Below the pieces are notes generated by a model. It was given only the letters and a program-made list of their open reading frames with translations, ran no database searches and was not told where the DNA came from. Of a DNA stretch of 64,000 nt, positions 37,216-45,733 are shown one piece after another (position 1 is the first letter of the stretch; each line of letters starts with the position of its first letter). Both the position numbers and the translations under genes were made by a program. Origin of the DNA: Rubellimicrobium arenae. GTDB taxonomy: Bacteria > Pseudomonadota > Alphaproteobacteria > Rhodobacterales > Rhodobacteraceae. The stretch is from assembly GCF_017916275.1 (NCBI RefSeq), contig NZ_JAFMST010000002.1, positions 248,001-312,000 of the forward strand, written 5' to 3'.

Positions 37216-37530
37216 GATCGCCTCCCCCGGTGAACGGACCCGAGGGATCATGCCACAGGTCACATTGTTGCCAAAGCGGGAACAGAACAGCGGCCGTAGC
37301 GTCAAGGAGGCCGACGCGAGGCCGCAAGGATCCAAAGGCCCCGGGGCGCGTCCTCGACGCGCGGCGGCTGGCATGGCACCAGCGGACCCCGCCCATGTGG
37401 TCCCCAAAGAGCTATGGCCCGGCGGGGCGGTTCACATCGGCACGGGGGCCGGCCTCCGGGGGCGCGGGCGGGAGCATGTGGTCCCGGGCCGTCGCAGGGG
37501 GAAGCATGGCACAAGATGGTTAAGGGGCCG
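37216..37530. other. gene-free interval between thyX and the secreted-protein gene
   Basis: This 315-base stretch holds no convincing gene. It should contain the leftward promoter of the secreted-protein gene and the 3' end of thyX. It has a nested pair of short direct repeats: GCATGGCAC at 37371-37379 and 37504-37512, and CATGTGGTCCC at 37394-37404 and 37475-37485. I see no small RNA or terminator that I can defend. Confidence 0.5.
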
Positions 37531-38436
37531 TTAGCTCCAGACGGCCTCGAACTCGCGCCATTCGCCCTTGCTCATGCCGGAGGTTTCCTGCGTGACGACC
37601 TCGCCGGCCAGGCGGCGGCGGAGCACCTCGACGGCCTTCGCGGACAGGCTGACGCCGCCCATGCGGAAATCCTCGAAGGCGGTCCAGGCGAAGGGCACCC
37701 AGTCGCGGACGATCCCCGCGATGGCGTCGGCGTAGACGCGGATCTCGTACTGGGCGTGGGAATCGGCACGCAGGCGGATGAAGTTGAACAGGTTGTGGAG
37801 GTTCGTCTTCCAGTACCACTGGGTGTAGACGTTCATGGGGAGGTTCATGCGGGCAAGCTCGCGCGCGAGGCCCTGCTGCCCTTCCTGGGAAATCATCGCC
37901 TCATAATGGTCGTAGGTCTGGGTCGCATCCTCGCGCAGCCAGTCGAGCACGCGGGCGGCCTCGTCGTCGCCCAGCACGTCCCCCCGTCCCTGGTTGTTCA
38001 CCGCGCTCTGGGCGGCCAGCGCCTCGCGGGCGGGGATGTAGAACTCCCGGTCGAGGATGGAGTAGCGGGCGGAGTATTCGTTCACGCTCGCGGTGCGGTG
38101 GCGGATCCACTGGCGGGCCACGAAGACCGGCAGCTTCACATGGAGCTTGATCTCGCACATCTCGAAGGGGGTCGAGTGCCAGTGGCGCATGAGGTAGCGG
38201 ATCAGCCCCTCGTCGTTCTGCACGGACTTGGTGCCGCGCCCGTAGCTGACGCGGGCGGCCTGCACGATGGAGGAGTCGTCGCCCATGTAGTCCACCACGC
38301 GGACGAAGCCGTGGTCGAGCACCGGATGGACGAGGTGGAGGTGCTTTTCCATCCCGTCCGCCACCGGACGGAGGGTGGGGCGCGGCGCATCGCGGAGGGC
38401 GGCGATCTCGGCTTCCTGTTCGGGCGTGAGCGGCAT
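37531..38436 (-). CDS. thyX: FAD-dependent thymidylate synthase
   Basis: Makes dTMP from dUMP using methylene-tetrahydrofolate, FAD and NADPH. The 301-residue protein carries the ThyX signature RHR then seven residues then S ([15 protein letters not shown]) near residue 110, with WHSTPFE and [15 protein letters not shown] further on. About 40 residues of variable N-terminus precede the core, so it is longer than the shortest ThyX proteins but normal for Alphaproteobacteria. Single gene. Its presence suggests no ThyA. Confidence 0.96.
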   Translation of the reverse strand: MPLTPEQEAEIAALRDAPRPTLRPVADGMEKHLHLVHPVLDHGFVRVVDYMGDDSSIVQAARVSYGRGTKSVQNDEGLIRYLMRHWHSTPFEMCEIKLHVKLPVFVARQWIRHRTASVNEYSARYSILDREFYIPAREALAAQSAVNNQGRGDVLGDDEAARVLDWLREDATQTYDHYEAMISQEGQQGLARELARMNLPMNVYTQWYWKTNLHNLFNFIRLRADSHAQYEIRVYADAIAGIVRDWVPFAWTAFEDFRMGGVSLSAKAVEVLRRRLAGEVVTQETSGMSKGEWREFEAVWS

Positions 38437-38601
38437 GGGCTGTCCTCCTCTGGTCGGGACCGTCTTGCGGCTTGGGGGGCCAAAGGGTCAAGGCCGCGAC
38501 GGACCCGATCCGCCTGCGGCGCCCCGGCCCTTGCGCCGCAGCCGCAGGGCTGGCGCGGCGGGGCGGCGCTGCTAGGTTGCCGTCCGACAAGGAGGGGACG
38601 A

Positions 38602-39030
38602 ATGACGATCCGCTATCTGCACACCATGGTCCGGGTGCTCGACCTGGAGAAGAGCATGGCCTTCTATGAAAAGCTGGGCCTTCGGGAGATCCGGCGCATC
38701 GACAACGAGGGGGGCCGCTTCTCGCTCGTGTTCCTGGCGCCGCCCGGCCAGGAGGAGTGCCCGGTCGAGCTGACCTGGAACTGGGACGGGGACGAGGGGC
38801 TGCCGTCCGATTCGCGGCATTTCGGGCACCTGGCCTACGAGGTCGACGACATCTACGAGATGTGCCAGCAGCTCATGGATTCGGGCGTGACGATCAACCG
38901 CCCGCCGCGCGACGGGCACATGGCGTTCGTCCGGTCGCCCGACAACGTGTCGATCGAGCTGCTGCAGCGGGGCCCGCGCAAGGCGCCGCAGGAGCCCTGG
39001 TCCTCCATGCCCAACACGGGCCACTGGTGA
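38602..39030 (+). CDS. gloA: lactoylglutathione lyase-type glyoxalase
   Basis: A 142-residue VOC-fold metalloenzyme that isomerises the methylglyoxal-glutathione hemithioacetal. The four metal-ligand positions are visible: His in YLHTMVRV, Glu in VELTWN, His in FGHLAYEV and Glu in SIELLQ. RFSLVFLAPPG is typical of GloA. An AAGGAGGGG ribosome site precedes ATG at 38602. It ends two bases before the DUF1194 gene starts (TGAGATG), so the following genes may be co-transcribed with it. Confidence 0.9.
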   Translation: MTIRYLHTMVRVLDLEKSMAFYEKLGLREIRRIDNEGGRFSLVFLAPPGQEECPVELTWNWDGDEGLPSDSRHFGHLAYEVDDIYEMCQQLMDSGVTINRPPRDGHMAFVRSPDNVSIELLQRGPRKAPQEPWSSMPNTGHW

Positions 39031-39031
39031 G

Positions 39032-39763
39032 ATGAGGCCCTGCCCCCCGGTCCTGGCACGGACGGTCCGGGGGGCGGCGCTGCTCCTGGGGCTGGCGGCG
39101 GGCGGCGCCGCGGCGCAGGACTGCCGGCTGGCGCTGGTTCTGGCGCTGGACGTGTCGTCCTCGGTCGATGCGGCCGAGGACCGGCTCCAGCGCGAGGGGA
39201 CGGGGCGGGCTCTCGTGGCGCCCGACGTGGTGCGGGCCTTCCTGCTGGGCGATCCCGTCGCCCTTTATGCCTTCGAATGGTCGGGGCGGCGCGCGCAGGT
39301 GCCGCTGCTGCCCGGCTGGGTCCTGGTGCGGAGCGAGGACGACCTGCGGCGCGTCGCCTCGGCCATCGCCAAGGCGCGCCGGAGCCACAACGAGCTGCCG
39401 ACCGCGCTGGGCGCCGCGCTGGGCTTTGCCGCGACCCGGCTGGGGGACGCGCCGGACTGCCGGGCCCGCACGATCGACGTGTCGGGCGACGGCATGAACA
39501 ACGAAAGCTTCGGGCCGCGGATCGCCTACGAGACCTTTCCCTTCGACGGCGTCACGGTCAACGCGCTGGTGATCGGCGGGTCCCGATCGGCGGCCGAGCT
39601 GGTGGCGTGGTTCCAGGACGAGGTCCTGCGCGGACCCGGCGCCTTTTCGATCTTTGCCGACGGCTACCAGAGCTACGAGGACGCCATGCGGGCCAAGCTC
39701 CTGCGCGAGCTGGAGATCCCGGCGGTCAGCAGCCTGCCCGGGGGTCGTTCGGACGCGGGCTGA
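39032..39763 (+). CDS. secreted DUF1194 (von Willebrand A-like) protein
   Basis: A 243-residue exported protein. The N-terminus has a signal peptide ending in GGAAAQ, and the mature part opens LALVLALDVSSSVDAAED, a MIDAS-like DxSxS metal site of the DUF1194/VWA fold. RTIDVSGDGMNN provides the second conserved acidic loop. The function of DUF1194 is not known; a metal-dependent adhesion or scaffold role is a guess. It begins two bases after the glyoxalase stop and heads the run of genes leading to xpaC and telA. Confidence 0.86.
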   Translation: MRPCPPVLARTVRGAALLLGLAAGGAAAQDCRLALVLALDVSSSVDAAEDRLQREGTGRALVAPDVVRAFLLGDPVALYAFEWSGRRAQVPLLPGWVLVRSEDDLRRVASAIAKARRSHNELPTALGAALGFAATRLGDAPDCRARTIDVSGDGMNNESFGPRIAYETFPFDGVTVNALVIGGSRSAAELVAWFQDEVLRGPGAFSIFADGYQSYEDAMRAKLLRELEIPAVSSLPGGRSDAG

Positions 39764-39870
39764 CGGTCGGGGGGAACAGCGGCCGGGCCGTGCCGTTGAA
39801 CGGGGGGACCGGGGTATCCAGATTAGGGCGTACCGTTCGGGACGGTCCGGCGGCTTGGGGATGATGTGGC

Positions 39871-40086
39871 ATGGCGCGGCTGATCCTGTTCCTGATGCTG
39901 TTCGCGGCGCTGGCGCTGGCCGTGGCGGCGGCGGCGACGGCGTTCCGCGCGCTGACCGCGCCATCGCCCGCGCCGCTGCCGGTGGCCAAGGAGGACAAGA
40001 TGCCGAAAGGAGCCCGCACCCTGGCCTATGGGGTGCTTCTCGTGCTGCTGCTCGGACTGACCAGCGGCTGGCTGGGCCCGGCCTGA
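39871..40086 (+). CDS. small two-helix membrane protein
   Basis: A 71-residue protein with two hydrophobic helices (residues about 4-25 and 50-66) separated by a short Pro/Lys loop. I recognise no family. Its TGA shares one base with the ATG of the XpaC-like gene, which makes it a genuine coupled gene and not a chance frame. It may be an accessory subunit of the XpaC/TelA membrane module. Confidence 0.68.
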   Translation: MARLILFLMLFAALALAVAAAATAFRALTAPSPAPLPVAKEDKMPKGARTLAYGVLLVLLLGLTSGWLGPA

Positions 40087-40982
40087 TGGCGCGGCGGTTC
40101 GGCGGGAAGTACAGCCCCGGCGCGGCCCCCGGGGATGGTCCTCCGGCCCAGGCCGTGCAGGAGGCCATCGTCGAGACGCGCCGCGTGGATGCGGCGGGGG
40201 CGCGGGCGAACCTCCTGTTCGTGCCGGCCGTCATCGCCGCGGTGACCGGGATCGCGGGCGGCCCCGAGGTGCTGGTCCTGAGCCTGGGGGCGGCGGCGGT
40301 CCTGGGCCTGGGGGCCTGGCTGCTCCGCGACGGGCTGCGCGCCGAGGCCGCCTACGACGCCCGTCCGGCGGCGCGGCGCCCCGCCCTGCCCCGCAAGATC
40401 CTGGCCGGAGTGCTGGCGGGCGGCGGAGCCATGCTGGCCGCCCTGTCCGGCGGGACCGACCTCCCGGGGAGCGTCCTTTACGGGGTCGTGGCGCTGGCGC
40501 TGCATCTGGTGGCCTTCGGGATCGATCCGATGAGGGACAAGCGGGTCGAGGGGATCGACACCTTCCAGCAGGACCGCGTGGCGCGGCTGGTGGACGAGGC
40601 GGAAGGCTACCTTGCCACGATCCGCGACCGTATCGCGGCGCTGGGCGACCGGGGCCTGGCCACCCGGGTCGCGGGCTTCGAGGCGCTGGCCCGCCGCATG
40701 ATCCGCACCGTGGAGGAGGACCCCCGCGACCTGACCGCCGCGCGCAAGTACCTGGGCGTCTACCTGATGGGCGCGCGGGACGCGACGGTGCAGTTCGCGG
40801 ACCTTTACGCCCGCACGCGGGACGCACGCGCGCGCACGGACTACGAGGCGCTGCTGGGCGACCTGGAGACCAACTACGCCCAGAGGACCGCCCGGCTCCT
40901 GGAGGGCGGGCGCGAGTCCATGGACCTCGAGATCAAGGTCCTGCGCGACAGGCTTCAACGAGAGGGCGTGACGCCCGAGTAA
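40086..40982 (+). CDS. XpaC-like protein (5-bromo-4-chloroindolyl phosphate hydrolysis family)
   Basis: A 298-residue protein of the XpaC family, which is typically encoded beside telA. The N-terminal half has two pairs of membrane helices (about residues 38-78 and 100-138). The C-terminal half is a cytoplasmic helical domain (VEGIDTFQQDRVARLVDEAEGYLATIR; VEEDPRDLTAARKYLGVYLMGARDA). The family name comes from a hydrolysis phenotype and no catalytic residues are established. Start and stop are tightly spaced between the small membrane gene and telA. Confidence 0.85.
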   Translation: MARRFGGKYSPGAAPGDGPPAQAVQEAIVETRRVDAAGARANLLFVPAVIAAVTGIAGGPEVLVLSLGAAAVLGLGAWLLRDGLRAEAAYDARPAARRPALPRKILAGVLAGGGAMLAALSGGTDLPGSVLYGVVALALHLVAFGIDPMRDKRVEGIDTFQQDRVARLVDEAEGYLATIRDRIAALGDRGLATRVAGFEALARRMIRTVEEDPRDLTAARKYLGVYLMGARDATVQFADLYARTRDARARTDYEALLGDLETNYAQRTARLLEGGRESMDLEIKVLRDRLQREGVTPE

Positions 40983-40997
40983 CAGGAGGGGTTCGAC

Positions 40998-42194
40998 ATG
41001 TCCGACACCACCCGCGAGGCCGCCCAGGCCGCCCTGGCCCAGGCCGAGAAGGTCACCACGATGGTGCTGCCCGAGCCGGCCCCGGCGGCCGAGGTCACGC
41101 CCCTGGCGCAGGCCACCCCGGCGATGAGCGAGGAGATCCGCCGCCGCATGGCCGAGATCGACCCGACGAACACCGGCTCGATCGTCGCCTTCGGGTCGCG
41201 CGCGCAGGGCGAATTGCAGCAGATCAGCCAGTCGATGCTCCGGGGCGTCCGCAACAAGGATGTCGGGCCGGCGGGCAATTCGCTGCGGTCCATCGTGGCG
41301 GCGCTGCGGGGGTTCTCATCCGAGGAGCTGGACGTCCGCCGGGAACGGTCCTTCTGGGAGAAGATCACCGGGCAGGCCGCGCCCATCGCGAGGTTCGCCG
41401 CCCGGTTCGAGGAGGTGCAGGGCCAGATCGACCGGATCACCGACGACTTGCTCAAGCACGAGCACCAGCTTCTCAAGGACATCGAGTCGCTGGATCAGCT
41501 TTATGACAAGACCCTCGCCTTCTACGACGAGCTGGCGCTCTATATCGCGGCGGGCGAGGCCAAGCTGCAGGAGATGGACAGCCGCGACATCCCCGAGAAG
41601 GAGCGCGCCGTCCAGAACGCCCCCGAGGAGCAGGCGGTCATGGTGGCGCAGGAGCTGCGCGACCTTCGCGCCGCGCGCGACGACCTGGAGCGGCGGGTGC
41701 ATGACCTCAAGCTGACGCGGCAGGTCACGATGCAGTCGCTGCCCTCGATCCGGCTGGTCCAGGAGAACGACAAGAGCCTGGTCACCAAGATCAACTCGAC
41801 CCTGGTCAACACCGTCCCGCTCTGGGAGCAGCAGCTGGCCCAGGCCATCACCGTCCAGCGGTCGGCCGAGGCGGCGGACGCGGTGCGCGAGGCCAACGAT
41901 CTCACCAATGAGTTGCTGACGCGCAACGCCCAGAACCTGCGGGAGGCCAACCGCACGATCCGGACGGAGATGGAGCGTGGCGTCTTCGATATCGAGGCGG
42001 TACGGGCCGCAAACGAGAACCTGATCGCCACCATCGACGAAAGCCTCCAGATCGCCGACCAGGGTCGGAGCCGTCGCGCGGCGGCCGAAGCCGATCTCGA
42101 ACGCATGGAGCAGGAGTTGAAGACGGCGCTGGCCTCTGCCAAGTCCGGCAACAATCGCCCGAACGAGTCGATGGCTGGCTCCCGGGCGCGCTGA
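40998..42194 (+). CDS. telA: toxic anion resistance protein, TelA/KlaA family
   Basis: A 398-residue soluble coiled-coil-rich protein of the TelA family (tellurite and colicin-related resistance). Diagnostic stretches are SIVAFGSRAQGELQQIS, HQLLKDIESLDQLYDKTLAFYDEL and SLPSIRLVQENDKSLVTKIN followed by VPLWEQQ. Length is standard. It starts 15 bases after xpaC with CAGGAGGGG upstream, so the pair is one operon. Biochemical function of TelA is unsettled; a link to envelope stress is the usual reading. Confidence 0.93.
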   Translation: MSDTTREAAQAALAQAEKVTTMVLPEPAPAAEVTPLAQATPAMSEEIRRRMAEIDPTNTGSIVAFGSRAQGELQQISQSMLRGVRNKDVGPAGNSLRSIVAALRGFSSEELDVRRERSFWEKITGQAAPIARFAARFEEVQGQIDRITDDLLKHEHQLLKDIESLDQLYDKTLAFYDELALYIAAGEAKLQEMDSRDIPEKERAVQNAPEEQAVMVAQELRDLRAARDDLERRVHDLKLTRQVTMQSLPSIRLVQENDKSLVTKINSTLVNTVPLWEQQLAQAITVQRSAEAADAVREANDLTNELLTRNAQNLREANRTIRTEMERGVFDIEAVRAANENLIATIDESLQIADQGRSRRAAAEADLERMEQELKTALASAKSGNNRPNESMAGSRAR

Positions 42195-42216
42195 CGCACC
42201 TTCGAGGGAGACCACC

Positions 42217-43209
42217 GTGAGCCTTCGCCGCCCCCTGTCCGCCGCATTCGCGGGCCTTCTGGTCCTTGCGGCGGCCGGCTGCGAGAAGGCTCCGGTCGAG
42301 CCGCCCGGGCGCCCCCCCGCCGTGAGGCCCGCGCCGCCGCCGCCCCGCGCGGTCGAGACGCCCGCGCCCGAGCCCGCCCCCGCCGTGGCGCGCCCGCCCT
42401 CTCTCGAGAGCCTGGAGCTGGCGCAATACTACCAGCGGCTCCAGGCGGATCTCCTGAAGCAGGGCCTGCTGCGGGGCGACGCGGGCGGGGTGGATACCCC
42501 GTTCACGGACACGATGCTGGCGCGGGACTTCATCGCCATCGCGCTTTACGACGAGTACGTCCAGGGCGCGGACACCCGGGTCTCGAATCCGCAGGAGGCG
42601 GTGCTGCGGCGGTGGGACCAGCCGATCCGCATGGAGATGGTCTTTGGCACCTCGGTCCCGGCCGAGCAGGCGGTGCGGGACCGGGCCAGCATCGGGGCCT
42701 ATGCCGCGCGGCTGTCGGGCCTGACCGGCGTGCCGATCCAGCAGGTCGACGGGGGCGCGAACTTCCACGTCGCGGTCCTGAGCGAGGACGACCGGAAGGA
42801 TTTCGCCGCGCAGCTTCGCGACATGGTGCCGGGGATCGCCGAATCCTCGATCCGCGCCTTCATCAACCTGCCCCGGTCGACCCTGTGCCTGGTGATCGCC
42901 TTCGGGTCGGGCGAAAGCTCCGGCTACAGCCAGGCCGTGGCCCTGATCCGCGCCGAGCATCCGGACCTGCTGCGCACCGCCTGCATCCACGAGGAGCTGG
43001 CGCAGGGCATGGGCCTGGCCAACGACAGCCCCCTGGCCCGCCCGTCGATCTTCAACGACGACGAGGAGTTCGGCCTGCTGACGCGGCATGACGAGCTCCT
43101 GCTCCGGATGCTTTATGATCCGCGCCTGCGCACGGGCATGACCATCGACGAAGCGACCCCCGTCGTGCAGACGATCGCGGCCGAGATGATGGGCGGAGGT
43201 CCCGTCTAG
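42217..43209 (+). CDS. DUF2927 lipoprotein
   Basis: A 330-residue probable lipoprotein. The signal peptide ends in a lipobox (LAAAGC, Cys near residue 22), followed by a Pro/Ala/Glu-rich linker of about 45 residues and a DUF2927 domain (NFHVAVLSEDDRKDF; CIHEELAQGMGLANDSP; SIFNDDEEFGLLTRHDELLLRMLYD). The HEE stretch with the DDEEF loop recalls zinc-protease folds, which would make it a periplasmic putative peptidase, but the full HExxH is not present. Twenty-two bases after telA and co-directional. Confidence 0.85.
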   Translation: MSLRRPLSAAFAGLLVLAAAGCEKAPVEPPGRPPAVRPAPPPPRAVETPAPEPAPAVARPPSLESLELAQYYQRLQADLLKQGLLRGDAGGVDTPFTDTMLARDFIAIALYDEYVQGADTRVSNPQEAVLRRWDQPIRMEMVFGTSVPAEQAVRDRASIGAYAARLSGLTGVPIQQVDGGANFHVAVLSEDDRKDFAAQLRDMVPGIAESSIRAFINLPRSTLCLVIAFGSGESSGYSQAVALIRAEHPDLLRTACIHEELAQGMGLANDSPLARPSIFNDDEEFGLLTRHDELLLRMLYDPRLRTGMTIDEATPVVQTIAAEMMGGGPV

Positions 43210-43334
43210 GACGCCGGGCCGCGTTCCCCAAGGTGGGGAAAGCCGCCGTGGCGCCACGGCCCGGACGCGCCTATATTCGGGGTGTCCGGCCGGGTCCGCG
43301 TCCCGGCCCTCCACCCATGCAGGAGCCGCCCCCG

Positions 43335-44465
43335 ATGGCCCTCTTCGACTTTCTGTCCGGCCAGTTCATCGACGTCATCGCGTGGACGGACGACACGCGC
43401 GACACCATGGTCTGGCGCTTCGAGCGCTACGGCAACGAGATCAAGTACGGCGCCAAGCTGACGGTGCGCGAAGGCCAGGCCGCCGTCTTCGTCCACGAGG
43501 GGCAGCTCGCCGACGTGTTCGGGCCGGGGCTCTACGAGCTCCAGACCAACAACATGCCGATCATGACCACGCTCCAGCACTGGACGCACGGCTTCCAGTC
43601 GCCCTTCAAGAGCGAGGTCTATTTCGTCAACACCACCCGCTTCACCGACCAGAAATGGGGCACCAAGAACCCGATCATGTGCCGCGACCCCGAGTTCGGC
43701 CCCGTGCGGCTGCGGGCCTTCGGCACCTATGCGATGCGCGTGACGGACCCGGGCCTCTTCATCAAGGAGATCGTGGGCACCGACGGGGAGTTCACCACCG
43801 ACGAGGTCACGAACCAGATCCGCAACGTCGTCGTGCAGGAGGTGAGCCGCGTGCTCGCCGCCTCCAAGATCCCGGTGCTCGACATGGCGGCGAACACCCA
43901 GGACCTGGGCGGGCTGGTGGCCGAGGCGATCAAGCCGACCATCGCGGCCTACGGGCTCGTCATCCCCGAGTTCTACATCGAGAACGTGTCGCTGCCCGAG
44001 GAGGTCGAGCGCGTGCTCGACAAGCGGACCTCGATGGGGATCGTGGGCGACCTGAACAGGTACAGCCAGTTCTCGACCGCCGAGGCGATGACGGCCGCCG
44101 CGGCCAACCCGTCGGGCGGCATGGGCGCGGGCCTGGGCATGGGGATGGGCATCGGCATGGCCGGAGCCGCCGGCCCCTGGGGCGCCCGCCCCGCCGAGCC
44201 CGCCGCCCCGGCCGCCCCGGCGCAGGCCGCCCCGCCCCCGCCGCCCCCTCCGGCGGCCGAGCCCCAGTGGCACGTCGCGGAGAACGGGCAGACGCGCGGT
44301 CCCTTCGGCCAGCGGGAGATCGAGCGGATGGTCCGCGACGGGACGCTGACCCGCGGCAGCCTGGTCTGGACCGCCGGGCAGGACGGCTGGAAGCCCATGG
44401 GCGAGGTGAGCGCGCTGGCATCGGCCCTGGCGCAGGTGCCCCCGCCTCCGCCGCCCGCCCCCTGA
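43335..44465 (+). CDS. SPFH-domain protein with C-terminal GYF_2-like domain (YdjI-like)
   Basis: A 376-residue protein. The first 250 residues form a YdjI/virion-core-type SPFH (band 7) domain: MALFDFLSGQFIDVIAW, LTVREGQAAVFVHEGQ, GTYAMRVTDPGLFIKEIVG and EFYIENVSLPEEVE. A Gly/Met then Ala/Pro-rich linker follows, then a GYF_2-like module (WHVAENGQTRGPF; LVWTAGQDGWKPMGEV) and a poly-Pro tail. No membrane helix, so it would bind the membrane peripherally. I start at MALFDF (43335); an ATG at 43317 is possible. Next gene encodes the zinc-ribbon partner. Confidence 0.88.
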   Translation: MALFDFLSGQFIDVIAWTDDTRDTMVWRFERYGNEIKYGAKLTVREGQAAVFVHEGQLADVFGPGLYELQTNNMPIMTTLQHWTHGFQSPFKSEVYFVNTTRFTDQKWGTKNPIMCRDPEFGPVRLRAFGTYAMRVTDPGLFIKEIVGTDGEFTTDEVTNQIRNVVVQEVSRVLAASKIPVLDMAANTQDLGGLVAEAIKPTIAAYGLVIPEFYIENVSLPEEVERVLDKRTSMGIVGDLNRYSQFSTAEAMTAAAANPSGGMGAGLGMGMGIGMAGAAGPWGARPAEPAAPAAPAQAAPPPPPPPAAEPQWHVAENGQTRGPFGQREIERMVRDGTLTRGSLVWTAGQDGWKPMGEVSALASALAQVPPPPPPAP

Positions 44466-44584
44466 GGATCCATCCCTGACGCCGGGCCGCAGGTCCGGCG
44501 CGCCGGGGGGACCGGCGTTGCACCGGCCCCGGCCCATCGGCCATAACGGCGCCACGACCCGCGCGCGCGCGCCCCGGAGATTCC

Positions 44585-45697
44585 ATGCCCGAACATCGCT
44601 TTCCCTGCGACAACTGCGGCGCGCAGCTCGTCTTTGCGCCGGGGCAGACGGTGCTCACCTGCCCCTACTGCGGCCATGTGCAGGACATCCCCGCAGGCGG
44701 CGCCGAGGAGCAGGGCGTGGCGCTCCGGGAGATCGACTATTCGGACACCGTGGCCCGGATGGAGCGGGGCGCCGTCTACGAGGAGACGCGCGTCCTGAAA
44801 TGCCCGAACTGCGGGGCCGAGACCGAGTTCCCGGAAGGCACGCAGGCCACCGTCTGCCCGTTCTGCGCCACGCCGCTCATCACGGGGACGGGCGTGCACC
44901 GGCACATCAAGCCCGCGGCGCTGATCCCGTTCCAGCTCAGCGAGGATCAGGCGCGGCGCGCGATGACGGACTGGCTGGGCAGCCTGTGGTTCGCGCCGAA
45001 CGGCCTGCAGGACTACGCGCGCAAGGGCCGCAAGATGGACGGCATCTATGTCCCCTACTGGACCTTCGACGCCGACACGACCACGACCTACCAGGGCCAG
45101 CGCGGCGACGACTACTACGTGACCAAGACCCGCACGGTGAACGGCCGGACCGAGACCTACCAGGAACGCCGCACCCGCTGGCGATCGGTGAGCGGGACGG
45201 TCGCGCGCTTCTTCAACGACGTGCTGGTGCTGGCCTCCACCTCCCTCCCGCGCGAGCACACGGACGCGCTCGAGCCCTGGGACCTGAGCGCCCTCGCGCC
45301 CTACCGCCCGGACTACCTGTCGGGCTTTGCGGCCGAGGGGTATCAGGTCGGGCTGGAGGACGGGTTCGCCCTCGCCCGCGAGAAGATGGACCGCGTGATC
45401 GAGCAGGACATCCGCCGCGACATCGGCGGCGATCACCAGCGCATCACCGCCAAGCATCCGGTCCTCAGCGACGTGACCTTCAAGCATGTCCTGCTGCCGG
45501 TCTGGATGGCCGCCTACAAGTTCCAGGACCGGAGCTTCCGCTTTGTCGTCAACGCCCAGACCGGCAAGGTCCAGGGCGAGCGGCCCTGGTCCAAGTGGAA
45601 GATCTTCTTCGCGGTCGTCCTTGCCCTCATCCTGGCCGGAGGGGCCGCCTACCTTTACCAGTGGGCCGTCGCCAACGGTTACATCCGGCCGCAATAG
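44585..45697 (+). CDS. double zinc-ribbon membrane protein (YdjG-like)
   Basis: A 370-residue protein with two N-terminal zinc ribbons (CDNC...CPYC at about residues 8-31 and CPNC...CPFC at about 72-97), a central soluble beta-rich region with RKMDGIYVPYWTFDADTTT, and one C-terminal membrane helix (about residues 340-362). Similar proteins are often annotated as replication factor Y-like because of the ribbon, but no helicase domain is present. Pairing with the SPFH gene matches the YdjI-YdjG arrangement of Bacillus membrane-stress operons. It is tail-anchored by inference. Confidence 0.85.
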   Translation: MPEHRFPCDNCGAQLVFAPGQTVLTCPYCGHVQDIPAGGAEEQGVALREIDYSDTVARMERGAVYEETRVLKCPNCGAETEFPEGTQATVCPFCATPLITGTGVHRHIKPAALIPFQLSEDQARRAMTDWLGSLWFAPNGLQDYARKGRKMDGIYVPYWTFDADTTTTYQGQRGDDYYVTKTRTVNGRTETYQERRTRWRSVSGTVARFFNDVLVLASTSLPREHTDALEPWDLSALAPYRPDYLSGFAAEGYQVGLEDGFALAREKMDRVIEQDIRRDIGGDHQRITAKHPVLSDVTFKHVLLPVWMAAYKFQDRSFRFVVNAQTGKVQGERPWSKWKIFFAVVLALILAGGAAYLYQWAVANGYIRPQ

Positions 45698-45733
45698 GGC
45701 TACACGATCCCGAGACCGACCAAGAGGCCCGAG

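Noticed and set aside
44585-45697. Reading the zinc-ribbon protein as primosomal protein N' (PriA)
   Set aside because: Length, lack of helicase motifs and a C-terminal membrane helix exclude PriA; only the ribbon is shared.
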